From a virus: a DNA stretch of 53,727 nucleotides. Shown here piece after piece: positions 43,701 through 50,009 of the stretch. The DNA is taken from positions 1-53,727 of IMG/VR virus record IMGVR_UViG_3300027721_000020; one strand, 5' to 3'. How positions within the stretch are numbered: position 1 is the first letter of the stretch; each line of letters opens with the position of its first letter. Position numbers and translations under genes: made by a program. The notes below the pieces were generated by a model that saw only the letters and a list, made by a program, of their open reading frames with translations, made no database searches and was not told where the DNA came from.

Positions 43701-43708
43701 TAACTTTA
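43701..43708 (+). promoter_or_regulatory. Promoter -7 element before secreted protein gene
   Basis: TAACTTTA followed by CG, the same TTTACG context as at 44241 and 47886. There is no clear TTG at the -33 distance. Confidence 0.45.
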
Positions 43709-43754
43709 CGTTCTATTTAGAACGGTGTTTTAGTATTAATTTTAAATTTTTTGT

Positions 43755-44159
43755 ATGAAACCAATTAAAACGTTGTTTGCTTTGTTTGCCTTGTTTTCTT
43801 GCATGTTTGTTGCAGGAAAAGCTTACGGATTATCAAGTACGGATATTTTTACAGGGAAGGAGGTGTCCGTTATGGAAAGCACTAACTCCGTACTGCCATT
43901 AAATACCTTTATTTGCAGTGAGTTTGCTTACTATTATTCATCTTTAGGCTTACATTTTTTGGTCGAATCAGGAAAAGACGTGTTTACGTTTCCTGAGGAA
44001 ACCGATTGGGGCAATTATGTGCAGGGCATGACACATATACCTTATTTCAGGCAAAATAAGTTTCCTTCATATACACGGTCAGGACAAATTTGCCGAAAAA
44101 TACCGACATTAGAAAATTTAGGTGGACTATCTTGCGGCGGACAAGGAGATAGATGTTAA
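43755..44159 (+). CDS. Secreted or periplasmic small protein
   Basis: A 134-residue protein with a classic signal peptide (basic MKPIK, hydrophobic TLFALFALFSCMFVAG, then KAYG). The mature part has several Cys (two in GLSCGGQGDRC at the end), which could form disulfides outside the cytoplasm. No lysin or adhesin motif is seen. It could act in superinfection exclusion or in lysis; both are guesses. Confidence 0.65.
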   Translation: MKPIKTLFALFALFSCMFVAGKAYGLSSTDIFTGKEVSVMESTNSVLPLNTFICSEFAYYYSSLGLHFLVESGKDVFTFPEETDWGNYVQGMTHIPYFRQNKFPSYTRSGQICRKIPTLENLGGLSCGGQGDRC

Positions 44160-44219
44160 TAATATCACATTATAATACTTTGATTATCATATTATTAGGT
44201 ATTATTTTCGATTTAATTT

Positions 44220-44248
44220 TTGGGGGTTAATTATTTTTTGTACTTTTA
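44220..44248 (+). promoter_or_regulatory. Promoter for candidate small RNA
   Basis: TTG at 44220-44222, 18 bases, then TACTTTTA at 44241-44248. Transcription would start a few bases later, at or close to the first arm of the 18-bp inverted repeat. Confidence 0.65.
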
Positions 44249-44250
44249 CG

Positions 44251-44390
44251 TTACTCTACAAAATAATGCTAAATTGTGCCATAATATATCATTATTTTGT
44301 AGAGTAAATTGTTATTAGTTTTTAGTTGAATCAAAAGTCTTTGGGGAGTAGGTGAGGCACCACTGAAACCCAAGGGCTTTTTTATTTTAA
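44251..44390 (+). ncRNA. Candidate small RNA with two hairpins and terminator
   Basis: The gene-free stretch 44160-44482 contains a full transcription unit in miniature. After the promoter comes an 18-bp perfect inverted repeat, TTACTCTACAAAATAATG at 44251-44268 against 44290-44307, with a 21-base loop. Then a second stem-loop pairs AAGTCTTTGGG (44335-44345) with CCCAAGGGCTT (44369-44379, two G-U pairs) and encloses GGTG-AGG-CACC (44351-44361). A T run follows (44378-44389). This looks like a stand-alone RNA of roughly 130-140 bases, or a structured leader of the initiator gene. It codes for nothing obvious. I do not recognise it as a named family. Confidence 0.6.
44335..44388 (+). terminator. 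Branched intrinsic terminator
   Basis: The 11-bp outer stem (44335-44345 with 44369-44379) with an inner GGTG/CACC hairpin runs into CTTTTTTATTTT. It ends the candidate small RNA and may partly insulate the initiator gene. Confidence 0.65.
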
Positions 44391-44402
44391 AAATTTCATG
44401 AT

Positions 44403-44471
44403 ATGAATACAATAAAGGAGAAAAAAGAACTATTAAAAAACCATAATACAGGAAATGGAATCCACAAATAA
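44403..44471 (+). CDS. Possible 22-residue leader peptide
   Basis: ATG 44403 opens MNTIKEKKELLKNHNTGNG and ends at 44471, twelve bases before the initiator start. It is too short to judge by composition. It could be a leader peptide or chance. Confidence 0.25.
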   Translation: MNTIKEKKELLKNHNTGNGIHK

Positions 44472-44482
44472 ATAGACGGTAT

Positions 44483-45292
44483 ATGAAAAATACAAATTAT
44501 TTTGTTATTCAAGGATGGATGATAAATGAATTAAAACTAGGTGGAACGAATCTTATGATTTACGCCATAATTTATGGATTTTCACAGGATGAAAATTCCT
44601 CATATACTGGAAGTTTAGCATATTTAGCATCTTGGGTCAATGCAAGTAAACCTACTGTAATTAAGGCACTAAAGGAACTGGTAGACTTGGAGTTAATTTA
44701 CAAACATACCGAAGTTAAAAATAAGATAATTTTCAACTCGTATAAGGTATTAACGGTAGTAAAGGAACTTTACGGGGGTAGTAAAGAACCTTTACAGGGG
44801 GGTAGTAAAGAACCTTTACTCAATAATAAACAATATATACATAAAGAAATAAATAATAAAAAAAATAAACAAAAAAAAACTGAAATCATTACAAAAATGG
44901 AAAGGACTAAACCTTCCAAAATAAAAGAATCCATATCCGCCAAATCAACATTACCGAACTTCTATTTCGATTACGGATTTTTCACAAATGATTTTTCCAA
45001 AATATGGTTTGATGAATTCCTTCCATTGAAAAAAAGGAAGAAAGCAGCGATTACTGAACGAGCATTGAATTCCCAATTGAAAAAAATAAGCAATTATAGC
45101 CAAAATAATTATGATACTGCCTTAGAAATCCTTGAAAATAGTGTTAATGCGGGTTGGTCAGATTTTTATCCATTAAAAAATAAAACCAATTACACTCCAA
45201 CAAACAAATTAGGCTCCCGTTCTCAAACTTCCCATACCATTGACTATTCGAGCAAGGGGAAAAAAATACTTCATTTTTCTGAAATGTCATAA
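44483..45292 (+). CDS. Replication initiator (lambda O-like) with winged helix
   Basis: A 269-residue protein. The N-terminal 95 residues form a winged helix-turn-helix of the phage replisome-organiser type (LMIYAIIYGFSQDEN, YLASWVNASKPTVIKALKELVDLELI). A repeated, low-complexity linker follows (two GGSKEPL units, then Asn/Lys-rich). The C-terminal domain (about 139-269) begins at an internal Met with MERTKPSK. The gene contains the iteron array at 44756-44819, as lambda O contains its own origin. The next gene encodes a DnaC-like loader, as lambda P follows O. It should bind the iterons and recruit the loader and helicase. Confidence 0.8.
   Translation: MKNTNYFVIQGWMINELKLGGTNLMIYAIIYGFSQDENSSYTGSLAYLASWVNASKPTVIKALKELVDLELIYKHTEVKNKIIFNSYKVLTVVKELYGGSKEPLQGGSKEPLLNNKQYIHKEINNKKNKQKKTEIITKMERTKPSKIKESISAKSTLPNFYFDYGFFTNDFSKIWFDEFLPLKKRKKAAITERALNSQLKKISNYSQNNYDTALEILENSVNAGWSDFYPLKNKTNYTPTNKLGSRSQTSHTIDYSSKGKKILHFSEMS
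44756..44819 (+). repeat. Three origin iterons
   Basis: Three 18-base units start at 44756, 44778 and 44802: GTAGTAAAGGAACTTTAC once and GTAGTAAAGAACCTTTAC twice, each with dyad symmetry GTAAAG-n3-CTTTAC, separated by G-rich spacers. Unit 1 is read in a different reading frame from units 2 and 3, so the conservation is of DNA and not of protein. They are probable initiator binding sites. Confidence 0.8.
44820..44896 (+). other. Probable replication origin unwinding region
   Basis: Directly after the iterons, about 75 bases are almost pure A/T with long A runs. In lambda-type origins such a stretch next to the iterons is where the helix opens. Coding of the same stretch is a poor Asn/Lys linker, as expected when DNA function dominates. 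Confidence 0.65.
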
Positions 45293-45296
45293 ATTA

Positions 45297-45893
45297 ATGA
45301 TTATGAAAGAGTTCAAACATGCACCAATAGAAATTCAGGCTGAAAGGAATACTTTTTGGCAGGAAAATAAAAAACAGGAAATAATAAAATACTTCTCTCC
45401 AAGAGTAGCTAAGGTAATATCGGAGGTATACTCACCAAGTATGGAGTACCCTATCCCCAGTTGCTACATGTATGGTAAAACAAGGACAGGCAAAACAATT
45501 GCCGTGTATATTCGGTTATTAGAATGGTGCAGAATCCAATACATTAATAGAGGAATGATGAATTACAAGGTAACCTCTGTATTGCACCTGCTTGAAAGTC
45601 TTAGGAATAATTACAATAATCCTGAAATAAAGGAATTAATTGTCAGTGATGCGAAAAATGCAAGATTGCTGGTATTAGATGATTTTGGAGCGGAAAAGAT
45701 TACCGAATGGGCGTTCATGATGCTGTATGACATTATTGACCACAGGTATAACAACCTATTGACCACGTTCTACACCTCCAATTTGTCATTGAATGAGCTG
45801 AGTGCCCAATTACAGGATGACAGAATCCCATCCAGAATAGCACAGGATTGCGGTGAAAACATTTTTGAGTTTACAAATAAACCATATATTTAA
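45297..45893 (+). CDS. Helicase loader (DnaC/IstB-like AAA+ ATPase)
   Basis: A 198-residue ATPase from ATG 45297 (ATG 45303 is an equal alternative). Walker A is YGKTRTGKT (about 58-66), Walker B LLVLDDFG (about 124-131), and a DnaC-type arginine region DDRIPSRIAQ lies near the end. It would load the DnaB-like helicase of 46256 at the origin inside the preceding initiator gene. It is shorter than DnaC and lacks most of the N-terminal helicase-binding part, so contact may go through the initiator. Confidence 0.85.
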   Translation: MIMKEFKHAPIEIQAERNTFWQENKKQEIIKYFSPRVAKVISEVYSPSMEYPIPSCYMYGKTRTGKTIAVYIRLLEWCRIQYINRGMMNYKVTSVLHLLESLRNNYNNPEIKELIVSDAKNARLLVLDDFGAEKITEWAFMMLYDIIDHRYNNLLTTFYTSNLSLNELSAQLQDDRIPSRIAQDCGENIFEFTNKPYI

Positions 45894-45919
45894 TTCCGTT
45901 CGGTTTAAGCGATTATTTT

Positions 45920-45948
45920 TTGAAAACAATACATAGACATTGATTTTA
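45920..45948 (+). promoter_or_regulatory. Weak promoter candidate
   Basis: TTG at 45920-45922, 18 bases, then TGATTTTA at 45941-45948, a one-mismatch -7 element. The gap 45894-46025 holds no gene. A second TTTTACG-like stretch lies at 45968-45974. Confidence 0.3.
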
Positions 45949-46025
45949 CATTTTATTAGCTCTCCAGCAAAATTTTACGTTGTTCCGTAAGGTTAAATTA
46001 ATAACTTAAAGTAATTAGTATCATT

Positions 46026-46244
46026 ATGAATGAAAATATAAATTGGACTAAACATAAAGAAGACCTTATAGAGAAGGGAAAATCCCTCAACCAAGTTGAA
46101 CTAAACAAGGTAATTCTTACCTTAGATAATTATAGGAATGGCATCATACTGTCAGTAGACCTACCTAATCGGGAAGTCATATTATTATACATTGAAGGTT
46201 TAATGGAAATATACAAAACCTTAAAAACCACTAACAATTTCTAA
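46026..46244 (+). CDS. Small helical protein of unknown function
   Basis: A 72-residue, helical, charged protein starting MNENINWTKHKEDL, eleven bases before the replicative helicase gene. It could be a helicase accessory. No family is recognised. Confidence 0.6.
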   Translation: MNENINWTKHKEDLIEKGKSLNQVELNKVILTLDNYRNGIILSVDLPNREVILLYIEGLMEIYKTLKTTNNF

Positions 46245-46255
46245 TCATTATAAAA

Positions 46256-47833
46256 ATGATTGAACGTCAAATAATAATTGGACTAATTACGTCCACAGCG
46301 TACCTTAAGAGGATTAAGCCTTCTTGGAATCCTATGTTACTGGAATCCTTTACAGCTAGATTGTTAGCTGATTGGGCATTTTCCCATTTTAAAAAATATG
46401 GAAAGGCTCCTAATAAGGAGATTGAAGCTATTTTTTTCAAAAAAGCAAGGGAAGGATTCAGTATGGTCTTTACAAAGGAAATAGCAGAAGAGATAGAAGA
46501 GGACATCCTGCCGGACCTAAGTGATGAGAGTGTTCACACTGAATTTGATTTAGAATACATGGTATCTGAGACATTGGTTTATTTGCGCTCTAGGCAGATA
46601 CTTATTTATGGTTCGCAGCTCACCAATATAATTGAAAACGGAAAAGGTGATATTGAGGAACGGATAAAACAAGCGGATAACATATCGAAGGAGTTCAAAA
46701 TTGTCAATACAATAAAGGACACAAGTATAGACCTGAGCAAAAAAGAAAGTCGGACAAACATAAAAAAGGCTTTTTGTAGTGCAGGGGACTGCATCGTCCA
46801 TTGGCCAAAACAATTAGGGCGATTTTGGAATGATAATTTTGTAGCAGGAGGATTCCTTTCTATTTTGGCTACTGAAAAACGGGGAAAGACATTTTGGTTA
46901 TTAGAAATTGCCATTCGAGCTGCCAGGCAAGGCAGAAAAGTAGCTTTCTTCCAAGCTGGAGATATGAACGAAGCGGAACAATTGAAGCGGATAGGAGTAT
47001 ACCTTTGCAAGCGTTCCAACTTGGAAAAGTATTGTAGTACTCATTGGGAACCTGTGAGAGACTGCATATTGAATCAAATGGACGAATGCGGAAAATCTGA
47101 AAGGGAATGCGATTACGGCATATTCCAAGAATTGAAAGAGGATGAAATTCGTAAATTAGGAAGCAAGGAGTTAATAGAGGCTGCGGAATCAGTAGAAGAC
47201 TACCTTCCATGCTACAATTGTAAGGATTATGACTTGAAAAAATTAGGAGCTCCTTATGTGAGAAAGGTGAGGAGCGTAGAACCATTAGAATGGAAAGACG
47301 TAGATAACGCTGTGGAGAGATTTTTCCGAAAATTCAAAAGGAGCTTCAAATTAGACACCTCAGCAAGCGGGACACTCTCAATAGATGCTGCTATTTCCAA
47401 AATGGATGCTTGGCAGGAGGAGGATGGATTTGTTGCGGATGTTGTGTTGTTTGACTATGCAGATTTGCTGGTACCTTCAATCAAAACAGAATTCAGGCAC
47501 CAGCAAAACCAAATATGGAAAGACCTGCGGAAGCTTTCACAGACAAAAAGAGAAGGCATACTTCCATTAGTAATATCACCTACGCAGGCTGATGCTCCTG
47601 CCTATAAGGCATATAGACTAAGTTTAGCAAATTTTTCTGAGGATAAACGTAAATATGGGCATGTTACTGCTATGTGGGGACTTAATCAGGACCCATTAGG
47701 ACGGGAAAAAGGAATAGGTCTAATGAGAATTAATGAACTAATTAAACGAGATGGAGATTTTTGCGAAACAAACGAAATAACTGTTTTACAGAATCTTAGG
47801 CAAGGACGACCATTTAAAGGAAGCTATTTTTAA
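46256..47833 (+). CDS. Replicative DNA helicase (DnaB-like)
   Basis: A 525-residue RecA-fold helicase. The N-terminal 190 residues are helical, in the place of the DnaB primase-binding domain. Walker A reads ATEKRGKT (about 205-212), preceded by AGGFLSIL as in DnaB-like proteins. Walker B is VVLFDYADLL (about 401-410), and SQTKREG with LVISPTQA match later motifs. A Cys-rich insert at about 250-325 (C-x3-C patterns and CYNCKDY) may bind zinc and is unusual for DnaB. It would unwind the fork with the primase at 42293. Confidence 0.85.
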   Translation: MIERQIIIGLITSTAYLKRIKPSWNPMLLESFTARLLADWAFSHFKKYGKAPNKEIEAIFFKKAREGFSMVFTKEIAEEIEEDILPDLSDESVHTEFDLEYMVSETLVYLRSRQILIYGSQLTNIIENGKGDIEERIKQADNISKEFKIVNTIKDTSIDLSKKESRTNIKKAFCSAGDCIVHWPKQLGRFWNDNFVAGGFLSILATEKRGKTFWLLEIAIRAARQGRKVAFFQAGDMNEAEQLKRIGVYLCKRSNLEKYCSTHWEPVRDCILNQMDECGKSERECDYGIFQELKEDEIRKLGSKELIEAAESVEDYLPCYNCKDYDLKKLGAPYVRKVRSVEPLEWKDVDNAVERFFRKFKRSFKLDTSASGTLSIDAAISKMDAWQEEDGFVADVVLFDYADLLVPSIKTEFRHQQNQIWKDLRKLSQTKREGILPLVISPTQADAPAYKAYRLSLANFSEDKRKYGHVTAMWGLNQDPLGREKGIGLMRINELIKRDGDFCETNEITVLQNLRQGRPFKGSYF

Positions 47834-47840
47834 AAAAATA

Positions 47841-47894
47841 TTTAAAAATAAGTTTAAAAAAGTTTGGAAATTGGAAAATAAGCATTAACTTTAC
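47841..47894 (+). promoter_or_regulatory. Early promoter cassette, copy B
   Basis: Near-exact repeat of 37437-37491. TTG at 47864-47866, 19 bases, then TAACTTTA at 47886-47893. It drives the small genes before queD. Confidence 0.75.
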
Positions 47895-47931
47895 GGTATA
47901 ATTGATTGAATAAAATTTATTATTAATAATT

Positions 47932-47948
47932 TAAAAACTTGCAAAATG
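47932..47948 (+). promoter_or_regulatory. Conserved translation leader, copy 3
   Basis: TAAAAACTTGCAAAATG ending in the start codon at 47946. Confidence 0.8.
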
Positions 47949-48107
47949 GAACAAATAGTAAAGAATATACGAATTAATACTTTTACAGACGCAAAAAAGG
48001 CTTTAAAGGAATCTGCGAAAAGAAATAAACAAGGTATCCCTACTTGCATCGCAGTATGTTACATAAATAATGTAAAAACATATCATTTAGGGCCTCGTAT
48101 TTTTTAA
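47946..48107 (+). CDS. Small protein of unknown function
   Basis: A 53-residue protein starting MEQIVKNIRINTFTDAKKALKES. Helical first half and a short beta end. It carries the conserved leader and follows the duplicated promoter, so it is probably strongly expressed early. Confidence 0.6.
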   Translation: MEQIVKNIRINTFTDAKKALKESAKRNKQGIPTCIAVCYINNVKTYHLGPRIF

Positions 48108-48111
48108 CATG

Positions 48112-48127
48112 TAAAAACTTGCAAAAT
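48112..48127 (+). promoter_or_regulatory. Conserved translation leader, copy 4 (offset)
   Basis: TAAAAACTTGCAAAAT followed by AACAATG. Here the start codon is five bases further on (48132), so the leader is kept although the ATG moved. Confidence 0.65.
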
Positions 48128-48131
48128 AACA

Positions 48132-48419
48132 ATGGTAAGAACAAAACCCCGAAGAGGTCCTAACGACCCTGTAATATCCTCTATTAAAATAGGGAGAAAA
48201 ATATATGAGGTAAAGAAAGGAGATTACATATTATACAATCAAAGCTGTTACCAATTTTATACTGGAGATAATAGGACCTTACGTTACAATAATCATACCT
48301 GCTATCGCTATATTATGCTACCATATTTGGCAATACAAGATATACCTCTGCATAAAATGAAAAAAATAATCGAGGAAAAGAACCTCACAAATTGGATATT
48401 GGAATACTATTTTTTCTAA
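48132..48419 (+). CDS. Small protein with M-x-R-T-K start
   Basis: A 95-residue protein starting MVRTKPRRGPNDPVI. A beta-rich middle (IGRKIYEVKKGDYILYNQ) is followed by a helical end. Function unknown. It lies 22 bases before queD. Confidence 0.6.
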   Translation: MVRTKPRRGPNDPVISSIKIGRKIYEVKKGDYILYNQSCYQFYTGDNRTLRYNNHTCYRYIMLPYLAIQDIPLHKMKKIIEEKNLTNWILEYYFF

Positions 48420-48441
48420 ATAATCACTAAAATAACTAAGT

Positions 48442-48819
48442 ATGTACACGATAACAAAAGAATTTGAATTTTCAGCAAGTCATCAATTACTGTACCTAGC
48501 AGAAGGGCATCCTTGCAGCAGGCTTCATGGACATAATTATAGGATACGAATTGAGTGCAAAAATGCTGTTTTGAATAAAGCGGGGTTTGTACTTGATTAC
48601 CATGAATTAGAAGGTATTAAGACTTGGTTGAATGAAATGATTGACCATGAACACTTAAATAACCTAATGGAAGAAAATCCTACCGCTGAGAATATAGCAA
48701 CTATGATTTACCGGTATGTAAAGCACACATTGAAAATTTGGCAAATTTCTGCCGTAGAAGTGTCCGAAACTCCTAAAACAAATTGTCGATATGAGCCAGA
48801 TTATAATACCAAGTTATAG
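48442..48819 (+). CDS. queD: 6-carboxytetrahydropterin synthase
   Basis: A 125-residue T-fold enzyme. It makes 6-carboxytetrahydropterin from dihydroneopterin triphosphate, step 2 of 7-deazaguanine synthesis. Zinc ligands are H14, H29 and H31 (LHGHNY). Catalytic residues are C25 and the D68-H69 pair in IDHEHLN, with the pterin-binding Glu in VSET (E109). Its 3' end overlaps queE by 29 bp. FolE, encoded at 50885, supplies the substrate. Confidence 0.93.
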   Translation: MYTITKEFEFSASHQLLYLAEGHPCSRLHGHNYRIRIECKNAVLNKAGFVLDYHELEGIKTWLNEMIDHEHLNNLMEENPTAENIATMIYRYVKHTLKIWQISAVEVSETPKTNCRYEPDYNTKL

Positions 48820-49540
48820 CATTAATAATACAAATTTCGGAAACCCCGATAATTGTTTGCGAATTTCCGAGTTTTTTTGTGATACTATACAAGGAGAGGG
48901 GGTAAATATAGGAATGCCCGCTGCATTCCTTAGATTACAAGGATGCACACTAAATTGCAACTATTGCGATACAAAGGATATTTGGAAATTCGGCAGTGAT
49001 TACTCCTTCACCTACTTATTTGAATTGATGGAAACGTATCATCTCATCCCCAAATTAAGACAGGGAGTCCACTTGGTTATTACAGGAGGCAGTCCTCTGT
49101 TACAACAAAAAAACCTTATTTTATTTTTCAATAAATTTTCTAATAAATATAAATTCACTCCATATATTGAAATAGAAAACGAATGTATAATAATTCCACA
49201 TGAGGAATTAATTAATATGGTCTCGTGCTGGAATAATAGTCCTAAATTAAAATCAAGTGGTATGAAACCCCAAAATATAGTGGTGGAGTATATGCGGTAT
49301 TTACACAATAGTTGGTTTAAATTTGTTGTATCCTCGCAAGAGGATTGGATTGAAATAGCGGAAAGTTATTTGAATACAGGGTTAATTAATAAAGAGCAGG
49401 TAATATTAATGCCTAAAGGTGCTAATTTAGCTGAATTAGAAAAAAATAGGCAGCTAACTGTGGAATTAGCTATTCAAAACGGAGTGCGGTACTGCACACG
49501 TGAACACGTGGTTTTGTGGGACTTAGCAACGGGGGTTTAA
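48791..49540 (+). CDS. queE: 7-carboxy-7-deazaguanine synthase (radical SAM)
   Basis: A 249-residue radical SAM enzyme that converts carboxytetrahydropterin to 7-carboxy-7-deazaguanine. The Fe-S cluster motif is GCTLNCNYCDT (C52, C56, C59), after the typical QGEGVNIGMPAAFLRLQG. The SAM-binding GGE motif reads GGSP here (99-102), with Ser in place of Glu. The start overlaps queD. No QueC that would turn CDG into preQ0 is visible in the genome, so CDG may be the end product or the host may complete it. Confidence 0.92.
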   Translation: MSQIIIPSYSINNTNFGNPDNCLRISEFFCDTIQGEGVNIGMPAAFLRLQGCTLNCNYCDTKDIWKFGSDYSFTYLFELMETYHLIPKLRQGVHLVITGGSPLLQQKNLILFFNKFSNKYKFTPYIEIENECIIIPHEELINMVSCWNNSPKLKSSGMKPQNIVVEYMRYLHNSWFKFVVSSQEDWIEIAESYLNTGLINKEQVILMPKGANLAELEKNRQLTVELAIQNGVRYCTREHVVLWDLATGV

Positions 49541-49591
49541 TATTTTAAAAAAATATTTAAACTTTTTTTAAATTATTTTGTAGTATAGGTG

Positions 49592-49621
49592 TTCAACCGT
49601 TGGAAATTTGTTTTATCTTTA
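49592..49621 (+). promoter_or_regulatory. Promoter upstream of the 75-residue gene
   Basis: TTC at 49592-49594, 19 bases, then TATCTTTA at 49614-49621. The -33 element has one mismatch. The region 49541-49600 also has the TTTAAA-rich upstream segment seen in the cassettes at 37437 and 47841. Confidence 0.5.
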
Positions 49622-49652
49622 CATTATAAATAAAAACAAAAATTTTAACAAT

Positions 49653-49669
49653 TAAAAACTTGCAAAATG
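49653..49669 (+). promoter_or_regulatory. Conserved translation leader, copy 5
   Basis: TAAAAACTTGCAAAATG ending in the start codon at 49667. Confidence 0.8.
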
Positions 49670-49894
49670 GAAAATTTAAAAAATGTCACCAAAAAACAAA
49701 TATCCTTTTATTGTGATTTTATAAAATTAAATTGGCAAGAAATATACGAAACCGAAGAGTCATTTTATGTGGAATGTGTAAGTAATAAACATTGTCATAT
49801 CGAGCACTTTACATCATGGGATAAAGATACCAATACTTACAGACTTTCAAAAAAAGATCTGAATACTCCAATAACTGGCAATTATTTTAAATAA
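49667..49894 (+). CDS. Small acidic protein of unknown function
   Basis: A 75-residue protein beginning MENLKNVTKKQISFYCDFIKLNW. It has its own promoter, the conserved leader and a strong double hairpin afterwards, so it is an independently transcribed gene. No known family. Confidence 0.6.
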   Translation: MENLKNVTKKQISFYCDFIKLNWQEIYETEESFYVECVSNKHCHIEHFTSWDKDTNTYRLSKKDLNTPITGNYFK

Positions 49895-49899
49895 AAAAT

Positions 49900-49962
49900 C
49901 CCTGCATGTTTCCTGCAAGTTCATGCAGGGCTACCCCGCTGCCGTAAATGGAGCGGGGTTTT
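49900..49962 (+). terminator. Tandem hairpin terminator
   Basis: Two G/C-rich stem-loops follow each other: CCCTGCATG (49900-49908) with CATGCAGGG (49922-49930), then CCCCGCT (49934-49940) with AGCGGGG (49952-49958), followed by TTTT. The G+C content is far above the surroundings. It is probably a strong terminator; the first hairpin may add stability or be part of a small RNA. Confidence 0.75.
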
Positions 49963-50009
49963 GGGAGTACAAAATTTTAGGTAATAAATAATAACTAATA
50001 CGTAATAAA

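Noticed and set aside
44330-44380. A preQ1-type riboswitch before the initiator gene
   Set aside because: Tempting because of the 7-deazaguanine genes, but the branched stem has no recognisable preQ1 core and no queuosine gene directly follows.
44756-44819. Short repeats resembling a small CRISPR array
   Set aside because: Spacers are only 4-6 bases, the units are dyad-symmetric, the array lies inside a coding gene, and no cas gene is near. Iterons explain it better.
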